64,000 nucleotides of DNA, from contig CAUYLG010051228.1 in NCBI GenBank assembly GCA_963573385.1, positions 1 through 64,000 on the forward strand. Direction: 5' to 3'. The notes under the pieces are model-generated. The model worked only from the letters and a program-made list of their open reading frames with translations, ran no database searches and was not told where the DNA came from. A program made the position numbers and the translations under genes. The DNA is from Cacajao melanocephalus. Lineage: Eukaryota; Chordata; Mammalia; Primates; Pitheciidae. Of this stretch, positions 41,785 to 54,234 are shown in pieces. Each line of letters starts with the position of its first letter. The stretch's first letter is position 1.

Positions 41785-42704
41785 AATTGGCCAAATTCTT
41801 ATCCAGCAAATGGAGAAACACTGTTAAAACTGATTAATACAATGAGCTTAAAGCCAAAATAATAATAATACAAGCAAAAACCCCAAACATACAATTAAAA
41901 AGCATTATCAATTATTCTTTCCTCAAAAGTTCATTATAATATTGGATTTTGTTAACCGTCACTTATTTTAAATTCAACTGCTTTGAGACATGCAATAGCT
42001 AGGTTAGCCTGCTTTACGTACTTGCTGCAATTTTAAAGATCATTTATGTCGGCTTAAGAACTTGCCATATGTCAATGGCAGTAACAAATAGCTAATTGCC
42101 TCTTTGCAGAACCTGTGGCTGAATGTGTTCCTGTCCAGAAAAATACATTAGAAGGTCCACCCTGGAGGTGTGAAAAGTAACACCTTAGCAAAAGGAAAAA
42201 TATATTTGATCCTTAATCAGTGTCAAAATACACTAATACAGTTTACTGAAAGTTTGCTATTATTTCTTGTTTGTCTTCTTTTTCAAAACATATCCTTATT
42301 ACCAAAGTCATTCTAGATTATTTAAAATAAACTTGGAAATTATAATTTCTTCACTTACTATATTTTATTTTGGAATTACTGGTCATTAAAAAAAAGGGTG
42401 AAAATAAATATACTGGCCTCCTTTTTGTACACTAAAATCTTTTCCTATGAGTAGGTACTACTGATAAGCAGTTGTAGGATGTTTACACACCAATGGCTGT
42501 GCCCCATTAATAGTGATGGAGAAACAGATCTGAGGGCTTAGAAGACAAAGATAAAGATTTCTTGAAAGTCTTCTCATAACTTCAAAACAACAAATACAAT
42601 AAAAGTAATCACCCCTAAATACTAGTTTTACTAGAATAAAGTAGATGAGGAAACCTTTAAGCCTCTTTTTAAAAGAAAAATCGGTACAGACTATTTTATT
42701 ACCA
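41785..42704. other. Unique sequence with a weak exon-like stretch
   Basis: No repeat recognised. 42110-42167 has an acceptor-like left edge (TTGCCTCTTTGCAG) and one open frame; see findings. Confidence 0.45.
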
Positions 42705-42737
42705 TTAGGTTTTGCAATTACTTTTGCACCAATCTAA
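42705..42737. mobile_element. MADE1 (mariner MITE) with internal deletion
   Basis: TTAGGTTTTGCAATTACTTT then TGCACCAATCTAA keeps the two mariner-type terminal inverted ends (TTAGGTTGGTGCAAAAG…) but has lost the middle and part of the left arm. MADE1 is restricted to primates. Confidence 0.85.
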
Positions 42738-42904
42738 TAAAATATGTCTTGTTACTAGACATGAGACTGCATATTTCAATTTAAGGTAAGTTTTGGGTAA
42801 GGATAGAAACTGTTTCTTTTCTAAATAATACAATGAATCAAATTAATGTTGATCTTTCTGTGAGGACAAAATGCCTCAACAACTGAAACTTCTAATTTAA
42901 CAAT

Positions 42905-43085
42905 AATACAGTTAAAAGAACATGAGATCTGAAGTTCTATGATCTGAACTTGAGTCTCAGATTCTAGTATTCTAGTACTTACTAGTACATTCTAGTATTT
43001 ACTAGTCTGTTTTCTTAGGCTACTTACCTAACCTTTACAGAGCTTGATTTATTCATGTTATGTGGGGGTGATGACTAATATATCT
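42905..43085 (-). mobile_element. Probable MIR, interrupted by short tandem text
   Basis: GAGATCTGAAGTTCTATGAT, CTGAACTTGAGTCTCAG, then TTTTCTTAGGCTACTTACCT resembles minus-strand MIR. It is split by two 20-bp copies of an ATTCTAGTA-TTACTAGT unit at about 42968-43006. Confidence 0.5.
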
Positions 43086-44193
43086 CTCATGAATACATTT
43101 AGACATATATCAGATATATATCTCTCTCAGATATATACTCAGAAACAAACATTTTCTAAACCGAGAACTAATTACAAGAAATTACTGCTCCTACTATTAC
43201 TACTAACAACAATAATAATACACAGGATTATAAACACCATCAAATTATTTTAATACTGTCATTCATCACTCTCCTCTAATGAAAACAAATGAAAGCTAGG
43301 GAAGCTTTGTAGGGTCTTAATTTTTTCTCTCGCAGGTGAAAACAGTGAGCCAAATAGGCACTGCAGGAAATTTTGTGCCAGAAAACCTGTCTCTTAAGAG
43401 TACAAAAAGTTTAGGGGGAGTGGTAGAGGAAAGCCTGTCTCTGAGGTTCTCCCTCTCTATTGCTGATATGAAACATCAAAAACTCTTTTAGTCCTAATAA
43501 GGCTCATGTTTCTCTTAAAGAAAAATGTACTCAAATGGTCATTCAAATGTTCTATAATTTATTCCCTCAGTCTTGTATAGCCTTCCAAAGAGACACAGAT
43601 AAATACCATATTTGATGAACACTGCGTATGAAATTTAAGAAACATTTAAATTGAAAAAGAACCCTTTCTTCAAAGCTCTAGAAGCTCAGGACTCTCTGCA
43701 TTGGATATGCCTCCATGATCCCCTGGAACATAGTTTGAAAACCACTAGTCTCAGAGAGCCTTGCAGGGTTGTTAGGTATTTCAGATTAAGGCCAAAATTA
43801 AGATCTATTAAAGAACAGAACCAATATAGAGGTATCAGTGAGACCTGCAGATGAGGAGAAGTAATACATCACCAATGTCATACTTTTCCTAGTAATTTTC
43901 GCAAATCTCTGCTTCAAAATAAAGGCTTTTATCACCTGTATAATGAAAAATGTATAGCTGTGTTTTCCAGGGCTAACAGCGATGCACACCTGTCATCACT
44001 TTTTAAAAGTGTCAAAAGAATATTATAAAGTGCTGGATTTCCTTTAAATTATCAAAATGATTTCAAGCCTCAGTGAAATACATTTGGTTGACACCTAGAA
44101 GTGATTTCCTAGGTAACTAAATACTACTACTTTTCTCAAACAAAAACATCACCTGATAAACTTCCTAGACAGATATCCATAGCTGCAGAAACA

Positions 44194-44197
<4 letters not shown>
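43086..44197. other. Unique sequence with an exon-like stretch
   Basis: Contains an ATATATC/CTCTCAG-rich run near 43105-43142. 43336-43491 is an open stretch after a good acceptor (TTTTTTCTCTCGCAG); see findings. Confidence 0.45.
43715..43752. mobile_element. Possible MER5-type hAT terminus
   Basis: GATCCCCTGGAACATAGTTT followed by GAAAACCACTAG matches a MER5-like terminal repeat (…GTTTGAAAACCACTG). Very short. Confidence 0.4.

Positions 44198-44230
<33 letters not shown>
44198..44230. repeat. (CA)n microsatellite
   Basis: Pure CA run of about 16 units with an interrupted ACACCC extension to about 44240. Probably length-polymorphic. Confidence 0.95.
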
Positions 44231-44232
<2 letters not shown>

Positions 44233-44488
44233 ACACCCACCACTGGCTGCCAGGAAGCTCAAAGCTACATTTGGTATCCAAATGCACCACTTTTCTTAGC
44301 CCAGTTTTCTGTCACAACTATTTTTCTTTTGTTTGTTACATAAATCCTATTAACTTTTCTTTCTTCACAATCTTACGTGGTTTTTAAATTTTAAAGTCAT
44401 ACACTTTTTAATGTTTTCTTTTCCTCAGGGATTTATCATTATTTTAATAACTGCCATGTATAAATTTCCTTTTCAGAAGTGGCAAGAT

Positions 44489-44772
44489 GGCCAGGTGCAA
44501 TGGCTCACGCCTGTAATCCTAACACTGTGGGCAGGTTGAGGCAGGTGGATTGCTTGAGCCCAGGAATTCAAGACCAGCCTGGGCAACATCATGAAACCCA
44601 TTCTCTACTAAAAATACAAAAAAATAGCCAGGCATGGTGGCCCGCACCTGTAGTCCCAGCTACTCAAGAAAATGAGGTAGGAGGATCAATGCCCAGGAGG
44701 TTGAGGCTGCAGTGATCCAAGATCACGCTACTATGTAGTCTTAACTGGGCAACCACGACCCCATCTCCAAAA

Positions 44773-44804
<32 letters not shown>

Positions 44805-44809
44805 AAAAA
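44489..44809 (+). mobile_element. Full-length Alu (J/S grade)
   Basis: GGCCAGGTGCAATGGCTCAC to a long A tail that becomes (GAAAA)n at 44790-44809. The right arm is diverged near the end (CTATGTAGTCTTAACTGGGC). Confidence 0.94.
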
Positions 44810-45089
44810 CGCAAGCTATAAATACTAAAGCATTGAATACACCAAATATATAGGAACAGCATTAGTACAAATAATTATTCCACAATACTCCTTTACATAC
44901 ATTAAAATTTTTTTAAATCAATTACTACAGATCCATATAAAGCAGCACAGGGCTTTAGAAGTAAAAAGGCCATGTGAAATTATCTAGTCCAACTTCAACT
45001 TCAAATAAAAATTTAAAACTTAGTTACATTAAATTCTCGTCTTCCTGCTGTCATTTACTAAGCAACCAGACAAGTATACACGAATGGCC

Positions 45090-45690
45090 AAATGCTCCTT
45101 TTGAAATGTAAGCTAAATCATGTGACTACTCTATTCAAAACCCTTAGTGCTTTCCCATCTCATATTAACCAAAGTCTACCATATCCTACAAGATTCATCA
45201 TGGCTTACTCCCCTACTTCCTCTCCAACCTCATCTCCTCCCACTCTTTCCATGGCTCACCCTTCTCCAGTCACACTAATCTCCCACTGGTCCCTCTAACA
45301 TGTCAGCATGCCCTTTTCTACCTCAGACACTCTTCGACCAGACAAATTAGCAAACGTTGCCCCCTCACCATGTTATGGTCTTTGAGTCACTTTATCAGAG
45401 AAGTCTTCTCTGACCACTCTATTTGAAATCACATTAACGCCTCCCCACCCCCATCCATTGATAGCTATCTCTGCACTCTTCCCAGCTCGACTTTGCTCCA
45501 AAGTATTTCTTACCTTTTGACATATGATATAGTTTATTTGTTCATTTTCTTCTTCCTCCACTACAACGTAAACTCCAGGTCGGCAGTGTTTCCTTTCTGT
45601 TTAGTTCATTACTATGTCTCTGGCACCTAAACAATACACCTAAACCTGGCACCTATCAGGTATTAAACAAATATCTGTTGAATGACTTAA
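45090..45690 (+). mobile_element. L2 LINE, long 3' segment
   Basis: Order of landmarks: AAACCCTTAGTGCTTTCCCA, TCTCCAGTCACACTAATCTC, CTTTATCAGAGAAGTCTTCT, GTAAACTCCAGGTCGGCAGT and the end AAATATCTGTTGAATGACTT, all L2. No intact frame. Confidence 0.88.
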
Positions 45691-47003
45691 AGACTGACTT
45701 ATTGAATAAAGCTCTGCTTCTACTCTGTTTTGTACCAATATTCCATTTTCTACATTTTAAAAGTGTTTGTGCCACTTACCCACACATGTATCCTGACATT
45801 AATGGAAAAAATCCAAAAGAACTTCATGAGAATGTTTAAGATGTGAACTTGGCTTTTATTTTTAAAATCCAAAGTATACATAAATAGGTTGACAGAAAAT
45901 GAACAGAAGAAGATATTCAATGCCAATATTAATTTTAAAAGAAAAAGCAAGAGTAGTTAACTAATATATCAATTGTATGCATAAACTACCTAGGTACTAC
46001 AGAATCATAAAAGGATAATTAGAAATAATTAAGTGGCTTAATAGTGTCATTCTAATCTTTTTTAATAATAATAAATCCTTTCTTATGTACTTTTATTAAC
46101 GAAGAATAAATATGCTCTTTGGACAAAACTAAGCTCAAATGTGTTTTCTGAGCCTAACATACTAATTTGAGCTGTTGTTAGAATGCAACTATGTAAACAA
46201 AAAGAACTGAAAAGTATGGAGCATTTTAGAATCCTATATTCATTCATCCCACAATTTTTCTAGTCCAACCTTGATGCATAAAGCTTTCGGACAATGAAGA
46301 GGCCATCTGAATTCTTTCCATACACCTCCAGGGAAAGCACTCTGCCTTATCTAAATTCAAGTGACTCAATTAGGAGACACCAAAATCATTCCTCCTTTTA
46401 ATTCATGTACTATTCAATATATATGTGCACCACAGGATTCTTTCTTGTACTTACTATGTGACAAAATTTAAAAAATAGCTGTCACCCACCTCCTACAGAA
46501 TAAATGTATCCTGCCAGCAATGTAGATTAAGTTTACCTTTGTGAGGATTCCTTATCTTTCAATGTATACTTCTATACAATAAAATAAGAGAAGAGCTCTT
46601 TCAAAGTCTTATTTTTATAAAGCCTGGAAGTATGCTGACAGGGACTAATGAGTTCATGTAATTGAAAGTATCACATTTAGAGCCGTGAAAAGAGGGTATT
46701 AAGTTCAGCTCTGAAGTACATATTTACAGACCAAATTTATTTAAATTTGTTTAGTTTTAAAATCATTTCTGACTTCTGAATATTTTAGGAGGCAGTCTCC
46801 ATTCTAGGAAAGCTGGGGAAAGTCTAGCTTCTCAAGTGTTTGTTTTATCCCATGCCTACTGCATTAGAATGTATGGGGTAACATCACAGAAATATAAATT
46901 TTTAAAAAGATTCCTGTTTTTTTTTTTAATGCACAATTAAGATTAAGATCAGCAGCACTGTTGTAAACTACCACTTAATTCAGAAGGAGGATGCTTTGCA
47001 ATG
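45691..47003. other. Unique AT-rich sequence
   Basis: Nothing recognised beyond a T tract at about 46916-46927. Confidence 0.5.
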
Positions 47004-47187
47004 CTTTTTTTTTTTTTTTTTTTTTGAAACTGAGTTACACTCTTGTTGCCCAGGTTAGAGTGCAATGGCACAATCTAGGATCACCACAACCTCTGCCTCC
47101 CAGGTTCAAGCGATTCTCCTTCCTCGGCCTCCTGAGTAGCTGAGATTAGAGGCATGCACCACCACACCAAGCTAATTTTGTGTAATA
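47004..47187 (-). mobile_element. 5'-truncated Alu (right arm)
   Basis: T tract of about 21, CACTCTTGTTGCCCAGGTTA, GGTTCAAGCGATTCTCCTTC, ends in the linker AAGCTAATTTTGTG. Only the right monomer is present. Confidence 0.92.
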
Positions 47188-48449
<1,262 letters not shown>

Positions 48450-48478
48450 GAGATTAAGGCATTTTAGCTAAATGAATC

Positions 48479-48830
48479 TACAGATTCCACTCAACTTAAA
48501 ATGGTAAAAATGGTGTTACATCCCAGTAAACTTATCATAAACTGAAAATATCCAAAGTCAAAAATGCATTTAATACACCTAACCTACTGAACATCACAGT
48601 TTTAGCCTAGCCTATCTTAAACATACTTGGAACACTTACATTAGCCTACAGTTGGGCAAAATATAGCATAATCTAACACAAAGCCTATTTTAAATAAAAT
48701 AGTGAACATTTCCTGTAATTTACCGAACACCACACTGAAGTACAGTTTCTACTGAATGTTTGTCACTTTTGCACCATCATAAAGTCAAAAAAATTTAAGT
48801 CTAACCATTGTAAATCAGGGACCAATTGTA
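48479..48830. mobile_element. Complete Tigger-like DNA transposon (MITE), 352 bp
   Basis: Both ends are present as imperfect inverted repeats within TA: left TACAGATTCCACTCAACTTA, right (reverse complement) TACAATTGGTCCCTGATTTA. Internal wording CACCTAACCTACTGAACATC and CATTAGCCTACAGTTGGGCA is that of a common primate TcMar-Tigger-derived MITE; I do not give the subfamily. No transposase. Confidence 0.8.
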
Positions 48831-49699
48831 TTTTACGAATTCAAAGATGACACAGAGGTAGAAAGTTCTTTTCAGAAATTATCTAATGTAATCTTTCATT
48901 TTGCAAATTAGGAAATTTGCTTGTCAAGATTACTGGCATACCTAGTATTTCTTTTCTTTTTTATTGTAGCAAATTATCCAGAAATGTACTGATTTTCGTA
49001 TTAGATCACACACAAAAAAGAAAACATTTGATGTCCTCAATATTTATATATTATGACTGCTGTTCTGTTTATGGTAATAAGACGTAAGTACTTATTGTAT
49101 ATTACATATAATACATCAGTATACTTATTGTATACTACATATACTACTTATTGTAATACTACATAAGTAATTGTTGTTAAACAAGAAATTAGTATACTTC
49201 TATTATCCTATAATTGAGATTGACAGAAATTTAGAATGACATTTCATGAAATCAGAACCCTGAAAAACTTCATCTTCACAAACTCCTAGATAACACCAAT
49301 TCCTAATTTATGCACAGAAGTTTTGTGTGAACCTCATGAGCAGGTTTACAACACTTTTTCAGATCTGTAAAAGGTTTCACTAGTCTATAAAATTTTGTCG
49401 AGCCTTTGCTTTGCAAAAGGGAAAAAGAGAATTAGTCATATACCTTCACTAAAAAAATTAGAAAAAGCAATTCCAGAACAACATCCCAAGTGACAGTCTG
49501 CAATACTAACTACAGCCACAAACAAACCCACCTGTAAGTAAAATAAACAATCTTTCTGTATTGCCTAATACAGATATTTTTCCTAGTTAAAAGGCTGCTT
49601 AATGAGTTTCACATTTAAGGAGTTTTCAAAAAATTTTTTGAAAAATTTTGAAAAGTCAGAGAATTGGCACCCTCTCTTCTTTTTTAAAAGACTACAGTT
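48831..49699. other. Unique AT-rich sequence
   Basis: Holds the triplicated unit at 49088-49166 and a perfect 22-bp AT palindrome at 49623-49644. Otherwise nothing. Confidence 0.5.
49088..49166. repeat. Three imperfect copies of a TACTTATTGTA-ACTACATA unit
   Basis: TACTTATTGTATATTACATA, TACTTATTGTATACTACATA and TACTTATTGTAATACTACAT occur in succession with unequal spacing, a degenerate short tandem array. Confidence 0.85.
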
Positions 49700-50000
49700 G
49701 GCTGGGTGCAGTGGTTCACGCCTGTAATCTCAGCACTTTGGGAAGCCAAAGCAGGGGTATCACATGAGATCACAAGTTCGAGACCAGGCTGCCCAAAATA
49801 ATGAAACCTTGTCTCTACTAAAAATATAAAATTAGCCAGGCTTGGTGGCAGCTGCCTGTAATCCCAGCTACTTAGGAGGCTGAGACAGGAGAATCACTTG
49901 AACCCCAGAGGCGGAGGCTGCAGTGAGCCGAGATCACGCCAATGCGCTCTAGCCTACGCAAGAAAGCAACACTCCATCTCAAAAAATAAATAATAAAAAT
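49700..50000 (+). mobile_element. Full-length Alu (S grade), with TSD
   Basis: GGCTGGGTGCAGTGGTTCAC to an A/T tail. Target duplication AAAAGACTACAGTT (49686-49699) and AAAAGATTATAGTT (50001-50014), two mismatches. Confidence 0.95.
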
Positions 50001-52089
50001 AAAAGATTATAGTTTACAAAGTATATATCTATAAGAAGTCAAAATGAGGCAGAAAATTATATTTGGGAGTCTCCAAGAATCAACCTCTACCACCTGAACA
50101 TGAATTCAGAAAAATCAGGTTTAAGATATTTGTTCTTTCCTCTTGTTACTCACAGTGTGTCTATATAACTCATTGCCCAAATCAGAACACTCGAAAGTGA
50201 AAGGGGTGATATTAATAATTATGCCAGGATAAGAGAAGTCAAGCTATAAGGGCTCCCTAGTTATTTTTATAATTCTCTCTCCTCTACTAGACTAGATGCT
50301 CAGTGATATGGGAGGGGGGTGTTTAGAAAATCATTATAATATTTCTCACAGTAGCACATTCTCTTACACAAACTAAGCAATCAAGCCTTACATGCTGAAA
50401 AATGAAACAAATACACTGGAGAGGACTTCCACAACTACTTAGAAAAGTGTAAACATTCTGACTCTTGGACAAAGAGTAAGTGTGTAAGTCTATGGGTTTA
50501 GACTTTAAAACTCAAGAATGAGAATGAAAAGTACTTATGCTATCCCATTAAATATATCCTAATGTTTTCTGTATACTAAAGGATCTAAAAGTGTTCAAAT
50601 CCTAACAGTAAAATCTTAAGATTCATCACTAGTCAAGAAAAAGGCTTCTGAGCTTCTGAAAGTATCGTATACTACTGGCAAGTGAATAACGATAATGTAG
50701 GAATATATTTCTCCTCCAGCCCAGCATCAGATTAGTATGTAAATTGTGAAAAGAGTACATAAATTGAATGTTTTGATTTGATTTTCAATTATTTCATGAA
50801 TATTTACTATAAGAAACACATTTTGTTATTAAATCTAAATCCTTGTTCTAAAGGAAAATATGCAATAGCTTTATTGTGGCTACTTCAATTCTTAAAAGAG
50901 TAAAATACCTAATAATTGTTTCTTACTGATCAAAATTAATGTATGCCTAAAAGATTCAAAACTGCTAAAGTTTCCTGATACTACATAAGGACCTATATTC
51001 TGTATTGCTTCTCATTAACTTCATATCAGTAGATCTAGTTTTCATTAATACTAGTCCTTGTTGGTGGCAGAAACCAATTGGTGTAGTTAAAATATTTATA
51101 GTTTCATTTCAGTTCCACTGTGGTTTGTTGAACAGACATAAAACCACAATCTTTATCATATGTGTCACTTCCTGTAATTCACAACTGAACCAAATTCCAC
51201 TATTCATTCTATAATACATAATTTAACAAAATACCACAGATAAAGAAAATAATCAGAATCCATTTAAGTCTTTTTTAAAAAAAAATTCTTTTCTCCAAGA
51301 GAGGTGCGAAAAGATCTTGAAAATCTGAAGAGGTATTTCCCAAGTGCTTTTCTTTCCTGCAACTTTTCTCAATTATACCTAAGTCATCACTATCTGTGAT
51401 AACAGGATGCAAAAAATAAGGATGCAGCACAAACAACCTAACTTTATTTTTTATAGTTCTTCACACCTAAAATTTAAGGAATCAGCTAACAAATAACAAA
51501 ATAGAAGGATGTGAACTTCATTTCCTATTTCACTTTCTGGTATTGCAGCTAATAAACAAGGAAACGGTCTGCTGGTAGCTGGTAGAAGAAAGAGAAGAAA
51601 AGCATAGAAAATATATGAACGAGTTTACTAGACACTAATTACACCTTCCTGGGTGCCTCCCTTTTAAATTCTCTTCATAATTCACAAGGAATTTGGTCCT
51701 TAAATTCACTTCCGGGATATGCAAGAGTTTAGCTAGGATTTTTATTTTTAAACAAATTTAGAAAAATATGACAGACTTCAAGTGACAAACTTCATTTTTA
51801 TAAAAAAAATTAATTTCCTGAACTATTTGTATTTTATAAAATCACAGATTAAACTAATACAACATTACAATGAACTGCTTCATCCAGGTCCCAAATAATC
51901 ATAAGTGATGAAATGGAACAGGAATAAACTGGCTAAGCACCAAATGAATATTTCAGAACCTTTATGCAGCAAAACCCAGCAAACATCATATAGTAAGTAG
52001 TCAAACAAATTTTTATCATTGCAGAGTTATTCCAGAAATAGGTAGTAGAAATGTTTGGCTTATACAGTTTACAGACACATATCAAGCAT
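50001..52089. other. Unique AT-rich sequence
   Basis: About 2.1 kb in which I see nothing but AT-rich DNA. Confidence 0.5.
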
Positions 52090-52370
52090 GTACCATTTAT
52101 TCATCCATTTACTTTAAAAACATTTACTGAGCTCCACCATAGTTAATTCAAGGCCATGGAGAAGTGAAGAGATACATCACAATTTTTACCTTCAAGGAGC
52201 TCAATAATCAATCATGACATGAAGAAACAATACTTGTACCAAGTGAGGCAAGTATGAAAGTGCTATGAGAAAGCACAGGGGAATAAGAGATTTCCGTATC
52301 CTGTGAAAAACGGCAGCCTTCACAGAGAAGGTGACATTGAACTAAAACTAAGGACAGAAGTTTGCTAAAA
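52090..52370 (-). mobile_element. L2 LINE 3' segment
   Basis: Minus-strand L2: CATTTATTCATCCATTTACT, TTTACTGAGCTCCACCATAG, TTTACCTTCAAGGAGCTCAA, AAAGTGCTATGAGAAAGCAC and ACAGAGAAGGTGACATTGAA are in family order. Confidence 0.85.
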
Positions 52371-52409
52371 GGGAAAAAAAGCAATCCTGACATTCAGAGA
52401 ATGCCAGCT

Positions 52410-52644
52410 TACACAAGTTGAGTATCTCTTATCTGAAACGTTTAACCCTGGAAGTGTTTTGGACTTTTTATTTTTTTCAGATTTTGAAATATGTGCATTT
52501 TTTATATCTACATAGTGAGCATCCAAAATCCAAAAATCCAATTGAGAACTGAATGAACATTTCCTTTCAGTGTTAGGTTGGTGCTGAGAAAGTTTTGAAT
52601 TACAAAGTGCTTTGAATTTTCAAATTTGGTAGCCTCGCCCTGTA
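52410..52644. mobile_element. Tigger-like MITE, both ends present
   Basis: Left end TACACAAGTTGAGTATCTCT, right end (reverse complement) TACAGGGCGAGGCTACC, within TA. The inner CATCCAAAATCCAAAAATCC is typical of an abundant TcMar-Tigger MITE. Diverged. Confidence 0.75.
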
Positions 52645-52849
52645 TTGCTTCCACCTGAGCTAGCCCTGGGATCATGCCAAATGACCCAAATTGTTCTAAA
52701 ATTCTCTAGAATAAAAATCATCAAGACTTTTGTATTCCCTGGAAGAAACAAGACAGTAAATACTACCACGACTAACCAGTGACATAAAAATAAATGGGTA
52801 ACTACAAGAGCAAATTATTAAAGTCATAAAATAAAGGCAATTTACTTAA

Positions 52850-52985
52850 ACACCAAACCTGATTCTTCATCAGTAAAATGGAAATAATAAAAGCTGTCCA
52901 ACCTACCTTCATGAGGTGGTTGTGAGGAACAAATATAGTAACATATAGGCAGCTTCTTTATCAACAATACAGCACAAAACAAAGC
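52850..52985 (-). mobile_element. MIR SINE (partial)
   Basis: GATTCTTCATCAGTAAAATG, GAAATAATAAAAGCTGTCCA, ACCTTCATGAGGTGGTTGTG, AGGAACAAATATAGTAACAT match minus-strand MIR. Confidence 0.85.
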
Positions 52986-53161
52986 AAATAATTATTTAAA
53001 CCTAATAAATCTAGATAATTCCTAATTCATGGATTCAAAAAATCAAGTGACATATACATATTTTATATATTTATATTAATACTATGACAAGTTATTTTAC
53101 GTTTTACTGAACTACACATGTTGTGAAAGGAGACCAAAAAATGCTTGTCTAACAGAAATTT

Positions 53162-53165
<4 letters not shown>

Positions 53166-53194
<29 letters not shown>
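53166..53194. repeat. (CA)n microsatellite
   Basis: Pure CA run of about 14 units. Confidence 0.95.
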
Positions 53195-53198
<4 letters not shown>

Positions 53199-54234
53199 CC
53201 TTAGGACTCTATAGCTAAGTTAAGGGTAACATCAATTGTTATAGATGCCAAATTAATGCTAGACCAAACAATCATTATAATATTGAATTAAATTATAGAG
53301 AAAAATAACTAGAGCTTTCTGAAAAAATACTACACACTGCTTCAGGGATTTTGGGGAGTGTTATGATTTTGTTCTTGCCATTAAGAGTTATATATGTAAT
53401 CTTAAACTGCAAAGCTTACAAAGTTACATAATTCTCTGAACTCAATTACTTCATCAAAATGATGAGGTTGAACTAAACAAAATCTAAGGTTCAAACCATC
53501 TCTAAAATAATAAAAGCATTATTAAAATAAATGAACATATACACAGTTACAATCTTATAAGATATAGCCCATAAAGCTTTATAGCATTAAACCTTAAAAC
53601 ACTTTGTGATTATTCCTCATTATTAATGAAGCCACATGGGGATTCTGTCTAAAAAGCAGTATGTTAGGCTGGGAGGAAAAAACAGAAATTTCTCACAGCT
53701 TCCAGTTTTAGTTATCTTGAACTCAGCTTGGATAAAAATCATTAACTGCAGATGCTACATAAATACATTTAGAGTTTTAAAAAACTTTTCAAGATATCCT
53801 ACTGACCCTTTCAACTAAGAAAAAATTTGCAGCCCAGATGGTGACATTTATGTCAAATAAATAACCACGAAAGAGATGCACTATTAAGTTCACTATGAAA
53901 AATTCCAACTTCCAACTAAAGGAAGGCTTTGCTTATATAACTTACTAAATATTTCAAGAATAATTTCACTCACTGAACGAAAGGTTAACATTCTTCTCTA
54001 ACCAGTTAAGTTTTTCTTCTATGTTTTGTGTAGAGGTACAAAAAGCAGGCTATTAAATTTTAAAATAATTTCCATCTTTATGACAAAGTATTATAAAACT
54101 TTATAACAGTTGGGTATGTTGAAAAATAACATTGGCACTAATGTGAATGATTCTCTTATGGCATAAACTACCTGAAAAATTATAAGCCATCCCAATCTCT
54201 ACACTGGAGGGTGGTGCTTTTAAAATATTCAAGG

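Larger units (their letters stand above)
52645..54234. other. Mostly unique AT-rich sequence
   Basis: Contains the MIR at 52850 and the CA run at 53166. 53435-53500 has weak MIR-like text (CTTCATCAAAATGATGAGGT). Otherwise nothing. Confidence 0.45.

Noticed and set aside
44930..45010. MIR/MER-like phrase (ATTATCTAGTCCAACTTCAA), also near 46255 and 48870
   Set aside because: Similarity is short and too decayed to assign to a family.
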